A stretch of 64,000 bases of DNA from Methylobacterium terrae. GTDB lineage: Bacteria > Pseudomonadota > Alphaproteobacteria > Rhizobiales > Beijerinckiaceae. Made by a program: the position numbers and the translations under genes. The stretch covers positions 4,902,001 to 4,966,000 of the forward strand of contig NZ_CP029553.1 in NCBI RefSeq assembly GCF_003173755.1, read 5' to 3'. The notes under the pieces are model-generated. The model saw nothing but the letters and a program-made list of their open reading frames with translations. It ran no database searches and was not told the DNA's origin. Positions 38,394 through 48,170 of the stretch are shown here, piece after piece. Positions within the stretch are counted from its first letter, which is position 1. Each line of letters starts with the position of its first letter.

Positions 38394-38948
38394 GTGATCG
38401 GCCGGCTCGCCGCTCTCGTCCTCCTCGCCCTCGTCCTCGCGGGCCTCGCCGCGGGCGCCCTGGCGGTCGCCCGCGGCGAGGAGCCCGGCGGCATCGAGGA
38501 GGTGTGGATCGCCCTGTTCGGCCCGCCGGATCTCGGCCCGGTGGATTTCGCGGCCCTGCGCCGCGCGCCCTCTCGCTCCGACGCGCTGGCCTGCGCGCCC
38601 GACGTCTGCCCCCGGGCGCAGGCCGACGCGGTGCCGCCCGACTTCGCGGTCGCCGGGGCGCGCCTGCGCGAGATCGTCCGGGCGGTGGCGGAGCGCCAGC
38701 CGCGCACGGCGCTCGTCTTCACCGATGCCTGGGGCGAGCAGGACCGCTACGTTGCCCGCACGCGCGTGCTGCGCTGCCCCGACACCGTGACGGTCGAGAT
38801 CGTCGGCCGCGGGGAGGGCCGATCCAGCCTCGCGCTCTACATCCGCAGCCAGGCCGGCTGTCCCGTCCCGGCGACGAGCCGCGCCCGGCTCGCACGCTGG
38901 CTCGACGCCATCGCGGCGGCGGTCGGAGCCGAATCGAAGCAGGGGTGA
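38394..38948 (+). CDS. DUF1499 family protein
   Basis: 184 residues. An N-terminal membrane helix (IGRLAALVLLALVLAGLAAGALA) anchors a soluble DUF1499 domain: DFAALRRAPSRSDALACAP, a central RTRVLRCPDTVTVEIV strand and RSSLALYIRSQAG. Function of the family is unknown. The GTG at 38394 has AAGGAA five bases upstream. It starts ten bases after the GT-C-like gene and its stop overlaps the next ATG by one base, so the three genes form an operon. Confidence 0.82.
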   Translation: MIGRLAALVLLALVLAGLAAGALAVARGEEPGGIEEVWIALFGPPDLGPVDFAALRRAPSRSDALACAPDVCPRAQADAVPPDFAVAGARLREIVRAVAERQPRTALVFTDAWGEQDRYVARTRVLRCPDTVTVEIVGRGEGRSSLALYIRSQAGCPVPATSRARLARWLDAIAAAVGAESKQG

Positions 38949-40264
38949 TGAACCGGATGCCGCGCGCCGCCCACGAGCACCTGTCCCCGACGAGCCTCCC
39001 GCCCCTCGCGGCCCTGCCCTCCGACCCGGACGTCGCGGTGATCGGCGCCGGCGCCGCCGGGATCGGCGCGGCGCGCCGGCTCATCGCCCGCGGCCTGTCG
39101 GTGGCGGTGCTGGAGGCCCGCCCCCGGCTCGGCGGGCGCACCGTCACCACGTCCTTGCGCGGCCATCCGGTCGATCTCGGCGCCCACTGGCTCCATGCCG
39201 GACCGATCAACCCCCTGGTGGCCCTCGGCTTCGAACGCGGCGAGCCCCTGCGCCGGGCGGCGCAGGAAAGCCACCTCTGGATCGGGCGCCGTCCAGGGAG
39301 GCCGGCGGAGGAGGCCGCCTTCGGCCGCGCCTGGGCCGTCGCCGACCGGGCGATGACCGACGGCGCGCGCCTCCACGGCGAGGACCGGCCCGCCGCCGCC
39401 GCCCTGCCGCCGGGCCTCGGGCCCTGGGGCCGGCGCGTCGCCCTCGTCCACGGCCTCGTCTCCGGCCGCCCGCTCACCGAGGTCAGCCTGCACGACTTCC
39501 CGAGCATGGAGTACGGCGACAACTTCTTCATCGCCGGCGGCTACGGCGCCTATCTCGCCCGCCTCGCCGCTGGCCTGCCGGTGGCTTTGGGCGCGCCGGT
39601 GAGCACCCTCGACTGGGCCGGGCAGGGGGTGCGGCTCGATCTCGGGAGCCGCGGGACGCTTCACGCCCGCGCCGCCCTCGTCACCGCCCCGATGATGGTG
39701 ATGCAGGAGCCGGCTCCCGGCCTGCGCTTCGCCCCCTTCCTGCCGGACCCGGTGCGTGCGGCGATCGACGGGTTCCGGACCGGGATCTACGAGCACGTGG
39801 TCCTGCACTGGCCGTCCTCCCCGTTCCGCGGCCGCGACCGGCTGGCGAGCCTGATCGGCGGCCGGCTCCAGCCGCCGGGCCTGCTGACGCGGGTCGACGG
39901 CACGCCGTTCCACTATTTCGAGCTCGACGTGCCCTTGGCCGCCCGCCTCGACGCGGCGCGCGCCGGGGCCGACGGGGCGCGCCGCCTGGTGCGCGAGACC
40001 CTGGCCGAGCAGGTCGGCCGCGGCGCGCTTCGCGACCTCGCCGTGCCGGCGGTGACCGAGTGGCGCCACGACCCCTGGTCGCGCGGCTCGTGGGCCGTGG
40101 TGCCGCCGGGCCACGCGGGAGCCCGCGACCTTCTCAAGGAGGGGGTGGGCGAGCGGATCTGGTTTGCCGGCGAGGCCCTGTCGCGGGAGCAATGGGGCAC
40201 CGCGGGCGGCGCCTTCGCGGAGGGCGAGCGGGCGGCCGACGCCATCGCCGCCGCGCTCCACTAA
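38948..40264 (+). CDS. Flavin-containing amine oxidase/FAD oxidoreductase
   Basis: 438 residues. VAVIGAGAAGIGAARRL binds FAD, EARPRLGGRTVT is the amine-oxidase GG doublet, VDLGAHWLHAG the next block, and the C-terminal IWFAGEALSREQWGTAGGAFAEGERAA closes the FAD site. The family oxidises amines, polyamines or carotenoid-like substrates; specificity is unknown here. The ATG overlaps the DUF1499 stop, so it is translated by coupling. A weak AATCC/GGATT hairpin at 40265-40280 follows its stop. Confidence 0.88.
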   Translation: MNRMPRAAHEHLSPTSLPPLAALPSDPDVAVIGAGAAGIGAARRLIARGLSVAVLEARPRLGGRTVTTSLRGHPVDLGAHWLHAGPINPLVALGFERGEPLRRAAQESHLWIGRRPGRPAEEAAFGRAWAVADRAMTDGARLHGEDRPAAAALPPGLGPWGRRVALVHGLVSGRPLTEVSLHDFPSMEYGDNFFIAGGYGAYLARLAAGLPVALGAPVSTLDWAGQGVRLDLGSRGTLHARAALVTAPMMVMQEPAPGLRFAPFLPDPVRAAIDGFRTGIYEHVVLHWPSSPFRGRDRLASLIGGRLQPPGLLTRVDGTPFHYFELDVPLAARLDAARAGADGARRLVRETLAEQVGRGALRDLAVPAVTEWRHDPWSRGSWAVVPPGHAGARDLLKEGVGERIWFAGEALSREQWGTAGGAFAEGERAADAIAAALH

Positions 40265-40307
40265 AATCCACGTTGGGATTGCGGCGACCGCTCCCTACAT
40301 TCCCGCC

Positions 40308-40784
40308 ATGCTCACGCGCGTCCTGACCCTCCTCCTGCTCCTCGGCCTCTCCTGCACGGTCGAGTCCCACGCCCAGCCGCTCACCCGCAACGTGCTCAAG
40401 GGCGCCTGCGAGAAGCTCGTCGTCGCCGGCAAGGACGTCAGCCCGACCTGCGGCGACGGTCTCGTCAACACGGTCCAGGGCCGGCGCACCTCGTTCGACT
40501 TCACGTCGAGCGACGGCACCACGGTCAGCTTCAGCGGCACCGGCATGCCGCAGGACCGGCAGGAGGAGGTCGGCGTCGACGCGCTCCAGCCGGTGAGCGC
40601 CGTGATCCTCAGCGTGAAGGGCCAGGACGGCGGCATCACCCGCGACACCCTGATGACCGTCGGCTCCTGCCGTTTCCCGGCCTCCAGCCCCGGCCGCTCC
40701 ACCGTCGCCTGCGCGGCCGACACCCAGCGCGGTCGCTTCGAGGGGACGTTCGTCACGGCGAGCGACGCGGCGCCGGGGAAGTAG
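40308..40784 (+). CDS. Small exported protein, unknown
   Basis: 158 residues. A signal peptide (MLTRVLTLLLLLGLSCTVESHA) gives a mature protein of about 136 residues with four cysteines (GACEKL, PTCGDG, GSCRFP, VACAAD) and beta-strand-like segments. No family was recognised; it looks like a species-group periplasmic protein. The ATG at 40308 is chosen because the signal starts there. It starts 43 bases after the amine oxidase gene and could be the operon tail. Confidence 0.68.
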   Translation: MLTRVLTLLLLLGLSCTVESHAQPLTRNVLKGACEKLVVAGKDVSPTCGDGLVNTVQGRRTSFDFTSSDGTTVSFSGTGMPQDRQEEVGVDALQPVSAVILSVKGQDGGITRDTLMTVGSCRFPASSPGRSTVACAADTQRGRFEGTFVTASDAAPGK

Positions 40785-41040
40785 GGGCGCCGCGCTCGCG
40801 CCGATGGCCGTCCCGGTCTCGACGAACGACCGGTGACGATCATGCTTCATCGGCGCGAGATCCGTCCCCCTTCCGTGGTGCCGTCGTGCACAGGGTCCGA
40901 CCCAACCTTCCGGGCTCCTCTCAAACTCCAGTGCCGGCAAAAATCATCCAGCCCCTCGGGCCGGGCGAGATTGTCGTGGTTGCCCTTGATGACTTGAGAC
41001 GGTCGTGCATTCATCAGATCCCCCAGATCAGGGATGCCCG
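40785..41040. other. Region of lower GC before the LCCL gene
   Basis: 256 bases with less GC than the surroundings. A minus-strand open frame (40847-41068) has unremarkable composition and no recognisable domain. It may be decayed DNA. Nothing was assigned. Confidence 0.4.
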
Positions 41041-41766
41041 ATGAGACTCCGCGCCACCGTCCTGTCACTCGCCCTCGTGGCGGCCCTGCCGCTCCGGCCG
41101 GCCGTCGCGCAGTCGTCGCTCGAACAGGTCGCGAGAGATGCCGCTTATGAACGTGCGCTCTTCAGGACGCTCGCGCTGCTCCATCAGGCCGCGCCGCGAC
41201 AGACGATCGCCGCCGCGACGCGATGCGCCGTCGCCGCGACCACGAGCTTCCCGGACGGCTTCAAGAGCACGGTGATCGACATCGATCGACGCCCCATCTA
41301 TCGCGCGTCCGATCGCCTGAGCGCGCTCGTGGATGCGCTCGCCGCCCTCGCTCCGGCAACGACGCAGCCTCTCGTGATCTGCATCGACGGCGTCGGCAGG
41401 GGTACGTTCGGGGAGACGCGCGGCTCGATCCTGGCCACGGCCGCGCCCAAGCCGGACAACGTCGATGCCTGCCCGGTCTTCATGGACAAGGTCACCGAGA
41501 GCGCGGTCAGTTGCTACTGTGCGCCGATGACCGGCGGCATCACGTACGGCAACAAGACCTATGCCGACACGTCGTCGATCTGCTTGGCAGCCCGACACGC
41601 GGGCGCGGTCGACTACCTGACCGGCGGCGTCGTCATGGCGTTCTTCGAGCCCGGCTGCTCTTCCTACGAGGGCATCGAGGCGAACGGCGCCCTCTCGGCA
41701 GCGACCGGGCGGACCGCGCGCAGCTTCCACTTCCCGAAAACGGGCAAGGGACAATGCCCGCCGTGA
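41041..41766 (+). CDS. Exported LCCL-domain protein
   Basis: 241 residues. A signal peptide ends near AVA22. Residues 24-140 are helical and unrecognised. The C-terminal approx. 100 residues (SCYCAPMT, GNKTYADTSSICLAARHAG, GGVVMAFFEPGCSSYEG) match the LCCL fold, with Tyr-x-Asp-x-SSICxAAxHAG as its core. LCCL is known mainly from secreted eukaryotic proteins and occurs in scattered bacteria, so this is a periplasmic or secreted protein of unknown role. The ATG at 41041 is in front of the signal; an earlier in-frame start adds 12 odd residues. Confidence 0.82.
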   Translation: MRLRATVLSLALVAALPLRPAVAQSSLEQVARDAAYERALFRTLALLHQAAPRQTIAAATRCAVAATTSFPDGFKSTVIDIDRRPIYRASDRLSALVDALAALAPATTQPLVICIDGVGRGTFGETRGSILATAAPKPDNVDACPVFMDKVTESAVSCYCAPMTGGITYGNKTYADTSSICLAARHAGAVDYLTGGVVMAFFEPGCSSYEGIEANGALSAATGRTARSFHFPKTGKGQCPP

Positions 41767-41802
41767 GACCGACGACGGGCCGTTCGGTGCGATGCGCGCT
41801 CG

Positions 41803-44118
41803 TCAGCGCCGCGGGCCACGGTCCAGTCCCGCCTTGCGCAGGGCATCCGCCAGCGCGCCGCCGCCCGCGGGCTCCTCGCGGCGGGCCTGCGGGCGCGGGG
41901 CGTCGCGGCGGGGTTGCTGGCCTGCCTGTTCCCGGGGCGGCCGGGCGCCGATCTCGTCGTCGAGGCGCAGGGTGAGCGAGATGCGCTTGCGGGGTACGTC
42001 GACCTCGAGCACCTTCGCCCGCACCACGTCGCCGGGCTTCACCACCGCCCGCGGGTCCTTCACGAAGGTCTTCGACAGGGCCGAGATGTGGACGAGCCCG
42101 TCCTGGTGCACGCCGATATCGACGAAGGCGCCGAAGGCGGCGACGTTGGTCACCACGCCCTCCAGCACCATGCCGGGTCGCAGGTCGCCGATGCTCTCGA
42201 CGCCCTCCTGGAAGGTCGCGGTCTTGAAGCTCGGGCGCGGGTCGCGGCCGGGCTTCTCCAATTCGGCGATGATGTCGGTGACGGTTGGCAGGCCGAAGCT
42301 CTCGTCGGTGAAGGTCTTCGGGTTCAGGCCCTTCAGCACCGTGCCGTTGCCGATCACCGCCTTGATGTCGCTCTTCGTCGCCTGGAGGATGCGGCGCACC
42401 ACCGGGTAGGCCTCCGGATGCACGCCGGACGCATCGAGCGGATCGTCGCCGTCCTGGATCCGCAGGAAGCCCGCCGACAGTTCGAACGCCTTCGGCCCGA
42501 GCCCGGCGACCTTCTTCAGGGACGATCGGCTGCGGAACGGCCCGTTGGTGTCGCGATGGCTGACGATGTTCTGCGCCACCCGCTCGCTCAAGCCCGAGAC
42601 CCGGGCAAGCAGCGGGCCCGACGCCGTGTTGACGTCGACCCCGACGCCGTTCACGCAATCCTCCACCACCGCGTCGAGGGAGCGCGACAGCTTCCCCTCG
42701 GCGAGGTCGTGCTGGTACTGGCCGACGCCGATCGCCTTCGGTTCGATCTTCACGAGTTCGGCGAGCGGATCCTGCAGCCGCCGGGCGATCGAGACCGCGC
42801 CGCGCAACGACACGTCGAGGCCCGGCAGTTCCTGGCTCGCATAGGCCGAGGCCGAGTAGACCGAGGCGCCGGCCTCCGACACCATCACCTTGGTCAGTTT
42901 CAGTTCCGGCTGCTTGGCGATCAGCTCCGTGGCCAGCCGGTCGGTCTCCCGCGAGGCGGTGCCGTTGCCGATCGCCACGAGCTCGACCCCGTGCGCCCGG
43001 CAGAGCTTCGCCAGCGTCATCAGCGCGCCGGTCCAGTCGCGCCGCGGCTCGTGCGGGTAGATCGTGTCGGTCGCCACCACCTTGCCGGTGGCGTCGACCA
43101 CCGCGACCTTGACGCCGGTGCGGTAGCCCGGATCAAGGCCGAGCGTCGGCCGCGCGCCGGCGGGTGCGGCGAGCAGGAGGTCGCGCAGGTTGCCGGCGAA
43201 GACCCGCACCGCCTCGACTTCCGCCGCCTCCCAGAGGCGGGCGCGCAGGTCGAGCTCGATCGAGAGCCGCAGCTTGGTGCGCCAGGCCCAGCGCACCGCC
43301 TCCATCAGCCAGCGGTCGCCGGGCCGGCCGCGATCCTGGATGCCGGCCGACAGCGCGATGCGGCCGTCATAGAGGCTCTGCGCGTCGACGCCCTCGGGCG
43401 CCTCGTCGAGGCGCAGGTCGAGCACCTCCTCCTTCTCGGCCCGGAACAGCGCGAGGACCCGGTGGGAGGGGAGGCGGGTCAGGGGCTCGGAGAAGTCGAA
43501 GTAATCGGAGAACTTGGCGCCGGCCTGCTGCTTGCCCTCGCGCACCCGCGAGACGAGACGGCCGCGGGTCCAGAACGCCTCGCGCAACTGCCCGACCAGC
43601 TCGGCATTCTCGGCAAAGCGCTCGACCAGGATGGAGCGGGCGCCCTCGAGCGCCGCTTCCGGGGTGACGACGCCCTTGCCCTCGTCGACGAAGGGCGCGG
43701 CGGCCGTCAGCGGCACCTGGTCGGGGCGGGTGAGCAGCGCCTCGGCCAGCGGGCCTAAGCCCGCCTCGCGGGCGATCTGCGCCTTGGTGCGGCGCTTGGG
43801 CTTGAACGGCAGGTAGAGGTCCTCGAGCCGCGCCTTGGTGTCGGCGGCGAGGATCTGGCCCCTCAAGGCGTCGTCGAGCTTGCCTTGGCCCCCCACGCTC
43901 TCGAGGATCGCGGCGCGCCTCGCCTCCAGCTCGCGCAGGTAGCGCAGGCGCTCCTCCAGGGTGCGCAGCTGCGCGTCGTCCAGGGTACCGGTCGCTTCCT
44001 TGCGGTAGCGGGCGATGAACGGCACCGTCGACCCGCCGTCGAGCAGGTCCACCGCCGCCTTGACCTGCCAGTCCTGCGCGCCGAGCTCGGTGGCGATGCG
44101 CTGCTCGATCGTCGGCAT
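41803..44118 (-). CDS. tex: Transcription accessory protein Tex
   Basis: 771 residues. The Tex N-terminal domain ([21 protein letters not shown]), a YqgF-like RNase H fold ([17 protein letters not shown]), helix-hairpin-helix repeats ([26 protein letters not shown]) and a C-terminal S1 RNA-binding domain (about residues 645-715, VASSS-like [16 protein letters not shown]) are in order. It is an RNA- and RNA-polymerase-associated factor. The variable tail is Arg/Pro-rich. It converges with the LCCL gene. Confidence 0.95.
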   Translation of the reverse strand: MPTIEQRIATELGAQDWQVKAAVDLLDGGSTVPFIARYRKEATGTLDDAQLRTLEERLRYLRELEARRAAILESVGGQGKLDDALRGQILAADTKARLEDLYLPFKPKRRTKAQIAREAGLGPLAEALLTRPDQVPLTAAAPFVDEGKGVVTPEAALEGARSILVERFAENAELVGQLREAFWTRGRLVSRVREGKQQAGAKFSDYFDFSEPLTRLPSHRVLALFRAEKEEVLDLRLDEAPEGVDAQSLYDGRIALSAGIQDRGRPGDRWLMEAVRWAWRTKLRLSIELDLRARLWEAAEVEAVRVFAGNLRDLLLAAPAGARPTLGLDPGYRTGVKVAVVDATGKVVATDTIYPHEPRRDWTGALMTLAKLCRAHGVELVAIGNGTASRETDRLATELIAKQPELKLTKVMVSEAGASVYSASAYASQELPGLDVSLRGAVSIARRLQDPLAELVKIEPKAIGVGQYQHDLAEGKLSRSLDAVVEDCVNGVGVDVNTASGPLLARVSGLSERVAQNIVSHRDTNGPFRSRSSLKKVAGLGPKAFELSAGFLRIQDGDDPLDASGVHPEAYPVVRRILQATKSDIKAVIGNGTVLKGLNPKTFTDESFGLPTVTDIIAELEKPGRDPRPSFKTATFQEGVESIGDLRPGMVLEGVVTNVAAFGAFVDIGVHQDGLVHISALSKTFVKDPRAVVKPGDVVRAKVLEVDVPRKRISLTLRLDDEIGARPPREQAGQQPRRDAPRPQARREEPAGGGALADALRKAGLDRGPRR

Positions 44119-44268
44119 GGGGCCTCTCCGGTAGGGGGAGGCGCGTGTTTAGAGGCGGGCGACGATTCGGGGAAGAGGAGACGACCTGGGAAAGGGAAGG
44201 CCTGTGAAAGGAAAGACCTGCCGGGAACGGGCGGTCGCGCGCGCGGCCGCCCTGGACGCCGATGGCGG

Positions 44269-45252
44269 TCAGCGCACCCCGCCCGCCGGCAGCACCCCGG
44301 TCGGGGCGGGGACGCGGCGCATCCGCTCGCGGTGGGCGGTGTAGAGGCCGCTGCCGCAGATCACCAGCACGCCGAGGCCCATATAGGCGTCCGGCACCGT
44401 GCCGAAGAACAGGAAGCCGAGGAGGCCGGCCCAGATGATCTGGCTGTAGGAGAACGGCACCAGGGTCGAGGCCGGGGCGTGGCGATAGGCGATGGTGACG
44501 ATCCAGTGCCCGGCGGTCGAGATGAAGCCGATCGCCGCGCCGATCGCGACCTGCGTCAGGTTCGGGGTCTCCCAGACGAAGGGCACAAGCGCCGACAGGA
44601 TCACGAAGCCGACGATCGCCGACCAGGTCATGGTGGTCTGCGGCGCGTCGTAGCCGTTGATCTTGCGGGTCACGACCAGGGCGGCGGCCCAGAACAGGGC
44701 CGAGACGATCGGCAGGATCGCGGCGGCCTGGAAGGCGCTGGTGCCCGGACGCACGATGATCAGCACGCCCAGCAGGCCGACGAGGGCGGCGGCCCAGCGC
44801 CGGGCCCCGACCTTCTCGCCGAGCACCGGGATCGACAGGGCGGTGACGAAGATCGGCGAGACGAAGGCGATGGCGGTGATCTCGGCCACCGGCAGGGTGC
44901 GCAGGCCCGCGAGGAACAGCAGCGAGGAGCCGACGAGGGCGACGCCGCGCACCACCTGGAGGCCCGGCCGGGCGCTGCGGAACGGCGAGGCGCCGCGCTT
45001 GAGATGCGCCCGGACCCCGGCCGCCGCCAGCATCACGGCGAGGAACCCGACGTAGCGCAGCCACGCCACCTCGATGCCGGCGAGCTGCCCGGTGAGGTAC
45101 TTCGCCGTCGCGTCGGAGCTCGACAGGAAGACGGTGGAGACCACCACCAGCACGATGCCGCGCAGGGGCTGGTCGCCGAGCACGGCCGGCAGGGCCGGGC
45201 GGGCGGAGGGGGCGGCGGCGAGGGGAAGCGTCAGGGAGGCCACGGGTGTCAC
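44269..45252 (-). CDS. DMT-family (EamA) transporter
   Basis: 327 residues, about ten helices. FLSSSDATAKYLTGQLAGIEVAWLRYV and SFSQIIWAGLLGF-like FSYSQIIWAGLLGFLFFG form the two EamA repeats, typical of S-adenosylmethionine or riboflavin-type drug/metabolite transporters. The substrate is unknown. It starts with GTG at 45252. The tex start is downstream (44118), 150 bases away on the same strand; whether they share a transcript is unclear. Confidence 0.87.
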   Translation of the reverse strand: MTPVASLTLPLAAAPSARPALPAVLGDQPLRGIVLVVVSTVFLSSSDATAKYLTGQLAGIEVAWLRYVGFLAVMLAAAGVRAHLKRGASPFRSARPGLQVVRGVALVGSSLLFLAGLRTLPVAEITAIAFVSPIFVTALSIPVLGEKVGARRWAAALVGLLGVLIIVRPGTSAFQAAAILPIVSALFWAAALVVTRKINGYDAPQTTMTWSAIVGFVILSALVPFVWETPNLTQVAIGAAIGFISTAGHWIVTIAYRHAPASTLVPFSYSQIIWAGLLGFLFFGTVPDAYMGLGVLVICGSGLYTAHRERMRRVPAPTGVLPAGGVR

Positions 45253-45496
45253 GGCGGGTGCGGAGGAGGGGCCTCTTTCCTACCACCGCCCCGGCCACCC
45301 AAGCCGTGCCGATTGCGCGATACGGCCATGCTGCGGGATCAGCCCTAGTTAAGGCACGCTTTACCCGATCGTGTCGGGGCGGCGGCGACTTGCGAGATCG
45401 CCGCCATCATCCCGCCGCAAGCCTTAAACCTGTGTCCTGAAGGACTCGTGAAGAGATTTCGTCTTCACCGGAACCGGATTTGCGATTGCGTGTTGT

Positions 45497-45530
45497 CTCG
45501 CCCGCGCAGGATCGCGCCCGCGCGGGCGAG
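45497..45530 (-). terminator. Terminator of the cstA-yjiX operon
   Basis: CTCGCCCGCGC (45497-45507) and GCGCGGGCGAG (45520-45530) form a perfect 11-bp stem with a 12-base loop, starting eight bases past the yjiX stop on the minus strand. Confidence 0.75.
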
Positions 45531-45537
45531 GACCGGG

Positions 45538-45756
45538 TCAGCAGCAGCGGAAGCCGCCGCGGCCGCCGACGCCGAACCGGGCGTTCTGGCGCTCGCGGAA
45601 GAACTCCGTCGCGGTCATCGGCTGCTGGTCGGGGTGGGTCTTGCGGATATGGGCGACGTAGGTGTCGTAGTTGCCCTGGCCGACCATCAGGCGCGCCCCG
45701 TCGCAGACGCAGCGCGTCAGGGTCGCCCAGCGCTCCCGGAGGTTCTCGGCGCCCAT
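45538..45756 (-). CDS. YbdD/YjiX family small protein
   Basis: 72 residues with the family pattern GQGNYDTYVAHIRKTHPDQQPMT and EFFRERQNARFG. These short proteins are encoded directly behind CstA/BtsT transporters in many bacteria. Their role is unknown, perhaps accessory to the transporter. Here the ATG lies four bases after the cstA stop. The C-terminus ends in CC. Confidence 0.92.
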   Translation of the reverse strand: MGAENLRERWATLTRCVCDGARLMVGQGNYDTYVAHIRKTHPDQQPMTATEFFRERQNARFGVGGRGGFRCC

Positions 45757-45760
45757 CGGC

Positions 45761-47824
45761 TCACTCCGCCGCCGCCGGCACCGCCCGCGGATCCGCCTCG
45801 AGGGCGGTCCAGCGGTCGGCGCGGTAGGCCTTGAGGCAGGCCTTCACCCCGAAGGCGATGATCGCCACCACGACGCCGACGAAGAGCAGCGCCAGCACCG
45901 CGTCGATGCGGTCGTTGAAGACGATCTGGCGCATCTGGTCGGCGGTCTTGGCCGGCGCCAGCACCTTGCCCTCGGCGAGCGCGGCCGCGTAGCGCTCGGC
46001 ATGCGCCAGGAAGCCGACCCGCGGATCGGCGGAGAAGACCTTCTGCAGACCGGCGGTGAGGGTGCAGGCGACGAGCCACAGCGTCGGCACGATGGTGACG
46101 AGGGCGTAGCGCTCCCGCTTCATCTTGAAGATGACGACGGTGCAGAGCGTCAGCGCGATCGCCGCCAGCATCTGGTTCGAGATGCCGAAGAGCGGCCACA
46201 GTGTGTTCACGCCCCCTAACGGATCGGTGACGCCCTGGTAGAGGAAGAAGCCCCAGAACGCGACGCAGAGCGCGGTCGCCACGATGCTCGGGCCCCAGGA
46301 CGAGGTGTCCTTGAAGGCCGGCACCGCGACGCCGATCAGGTCCTGGAGCATGAAGCGCCCGGCCCGGGTGCCGGCATCGACGGCGGTGAGGATGAACAGC
46401 GCCTCGAACAGGATGGCGAAGTGGTACCAGAACGCCATCATCGCCTTGCCGCCGATGACGTTCGAGATGATGTGGGCCATGCCGACCGCGAGCGTCGGCG
46501 CGCCGCCGGCCCGCGAGATCACGGTGTGCTCGCCGACATCCGCCGCGGTCTGCCTGATGGTCTCGGCCGAGATCGGGAAGCCCATGGCGGTGACCGAAGC
46601 GGACGCGCTCTCCGGCGTCGTGCCGACGACCGCCGCCGGCGAGTTCATGGTGAAGTACACGCCCGGATCGATGACGCTGGCGGCGACGAGCGCCATCACG
46701 GCGACGAACGACTCCATCAGCATGCCGCCGTAGCCGATGAAGCGGGCGTTGACCTCGTTGTCGATCAGCTTCGGGGTCGTGCCCGACGAGATCAGGCTGT
46801 GGAAGCCCGACACCGCGCCGCACGCGATGGTGATGAACAGGAACGGGAACAGCGAGCCCGACCACACCGGCCCGGTGCCGTCGACGAACTTCGTCACCGC
46901 GGGCATCTGGAGGTGGGGTGCCAGCACCAGGATGCCGAGCGCGAGGCCCACGATGGTGCCGATCTTGAGGAAGGTCGAGAGGTAGTCGCGCGGGGCGAGC
47001 AGCAGCCAGACCGGCAGGATCGAGGCGACGAAGCCGTAGCCGATCAGCATCCAGCACAGCTGCGTGCCGGTGAAGGTGAACATCGCGGCGAGCGTCGGGT
47101 CGTCGGCGACGTTCTGGCCGAAGACGATCGCGGCCATCAGGAGCACGAATCCGAGGATCGAGACCTCGCCGATGCGACCGGGCCGGATCCAGCGCGAGTA
47201 GACGCCCATCAGCAGCGCGATCGGGATCGTCGCCATCACCGTGAAGGTGCCCCAGGGGCTCTCGGCCAGCGCCTTGACGACGATGAGCGCCAGCACCGCC
47301 AGGATGATGACCATGATCAGGAAGGCGCCGAACAGCGCGACGATGCCGGGAATCGTGCCGAGCTCGGAGCGGATCAGCTCGCCGAGCGAGCGGCCGTCGC
47401 GGCGCATCGAGACGAACAGCACCATGAAGTCCTGCACGGCGCCGGCCAGCACCACGCCGGCGAGGATCCAGAGCAGGCCCGGCAGGTAGCCCATCTGGGC
47501 TGCCAGCACCGGGCCGACCAGCGGGCCGGCGCCCGCGATCGCCGCGAAGTGGTGGCCGAACAGGACGTACTTGTCGGTCGGGACGTAATCGAGCCCGTCG
47601 TTGTGGCGGAGCGCCGGGGTCTCGCGGGTCGGGTCGAGCCGCATGATGCGGTCGGCGATGAACAGCGAGTAGTAGCGGTAGGCGATCAGGTAGACCGACA
47701 CCGCCGCGACGACGATCCAGAGCGCGTTGACGGTCTCGCCGCGCTGCGTCGCCACCACGGCGAGGGCGGCGGCCCCGAGCGCGCCCACGAGGGCCCAGGG
47801 CCCGTGTTTCCGCACGGCAGTCAT
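45761..47824 (-). CDS. cstA: CstA-family carbon-starvation/pyruvate transporter
   Basis: 687 residues, about 18 helices. YFSLFIADRIMRLDP, FGHHFAAIAGAGPLVGPVLAAQMGYLPG and GAVSGFHSLISSGTTPK are CstA signatures. E. coli CstA and BtsT import pyruvate (and CstA possibly peptides) with protons, so carbon scavenging is likely. The ATG at 47824 follows GGGAGGAAA. yjiX follows at four bases. Upstream on the same strand are a sensor kinase and a LuxR-type regulator, which may control it. Confidence 0.95.
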   Translation of the reverse strand: MTAVRKHGPWALVGALGAAALAVVATQRGETVNALWIVVAAVSVYLIAYRYYSLFIADRIMRLDPTRETPALRHNDGLDYVPTDKYVLFGHHFAAIAGAGPLVGPVLAAQMGYLPGLLWILAGVVLAGAVQDFMVLFVSMRRDGRSLGELIRSELGTIPGIVALFGAFLIMVIILAVLALIVVKALAESPWGTFTVMATIPIALLMGVYSRWIRPGRIGEVSILGFVLLMAAIVFGQNVADDPTLAAMFTFTGTQLCWMLIGYGFVASILPVWLLLAPRDYLSTFLKIGTIVGLALGILVLAPHLQMPAVTKFVDGTGPVWSGSLFPFLFITIACGAVSGFHSLISSGTTPKLIDNEVNARFIGYGGMLMESFVAVMALVAASVIDPGVYFTMNSPAAVVGTTPESASASVTAMGFPISAETIRQTAADVGEHTVISRAGGAPTLAVGMAHIISNVIGGKAMMAFWYHFAILFEALFILTAVDAGTRAGRFMLQDLIGVAVPAFKDTSSWGPSIVATALCVAFWGFFLYQGVTDPLGGVNTLWPLFGISNQMLAAIALTLCTVVIFKMKRERYALVTIVPTLWLVACTLTAGLQKVFSADPRVGFLAHAERYAAALAEGKVLAPAKTADQMRQIVFNDRIDAVLALLFVGVVVAIIAFGVKACLKAYRADRWTALEADPRAVPAAAE

Positions 47825-48151
47825 GAGGCGTTTCCTCCCGGCTTCGCCGCCGGCGGGAGCATGCTTCGGCGGCTTCCTTCGACTTTCGGGTAATGGAAAT
47901 GCCGGGGCCTGCCAATGCGGCGGCGGGTCGAGGCTGCCGTGCCCGAATGAGACTTTCGTCGTAGGGACGGATCAGGAACGATTCGGGTTCGGGCGGCCAG
48001 GAACTGACAGCCGGCTCGACCGTCCGGCCCGTGCGGCGGGCGCCGGCCGGCATTGTCGCGGCGGCCGGGAATCCTGGCGGCGTCTTTCCCGCGAACCGGG
48101 CCCGACGTCCTCGGGCCATGCCCGGGCCAGCGTCGCTCAGGACAGCGTCGC
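47825..48151. other. Upstream region of cstA
   Basis: 327 bases without a gene. It contains an inverted repeat CCCGAAT (47942-47948)/ATTCGGG (47981-47987) in the probable cstA leader, and tandem 15-bp repeats at 48126-48170 across the stop of the upstream kinase gene. Confidence 0.5.
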
Positions 48152-48170
48152 TTAGGCCAGCGTCGCCGGG
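48126..48170. repeat. Three 15-bp tandem repeats spanning a stop codon
   Basis: Units 48126-48140, 48141-48155 and 48156-48170 share the core CAGCGTCGC. The last unit encodes the C-terminus of the sensor kinase; the stop codon lies in the middle unit. Confidence 0.8.

Noticed and set aside
34904..38722. A 1,272-codon minus-strand frame extending the flavoprotein upstream
   Set aside because: The extra N-terminal part is low complexity and antisense to the GT-C-like gene; the FAD motif begins right after the ATG at 36406.
40847..41068. A 73-codon minus-strand frame in lower-GC DNA, possible gene remnant
   Set aside because: No family recognised, no ribosome site, and it overlaps the start of the LCCL gene.
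8868..45252. The two DMT transporters as a recent duplication
   Set aside because: They belong to different EamA branches and show no close similarity by eye.
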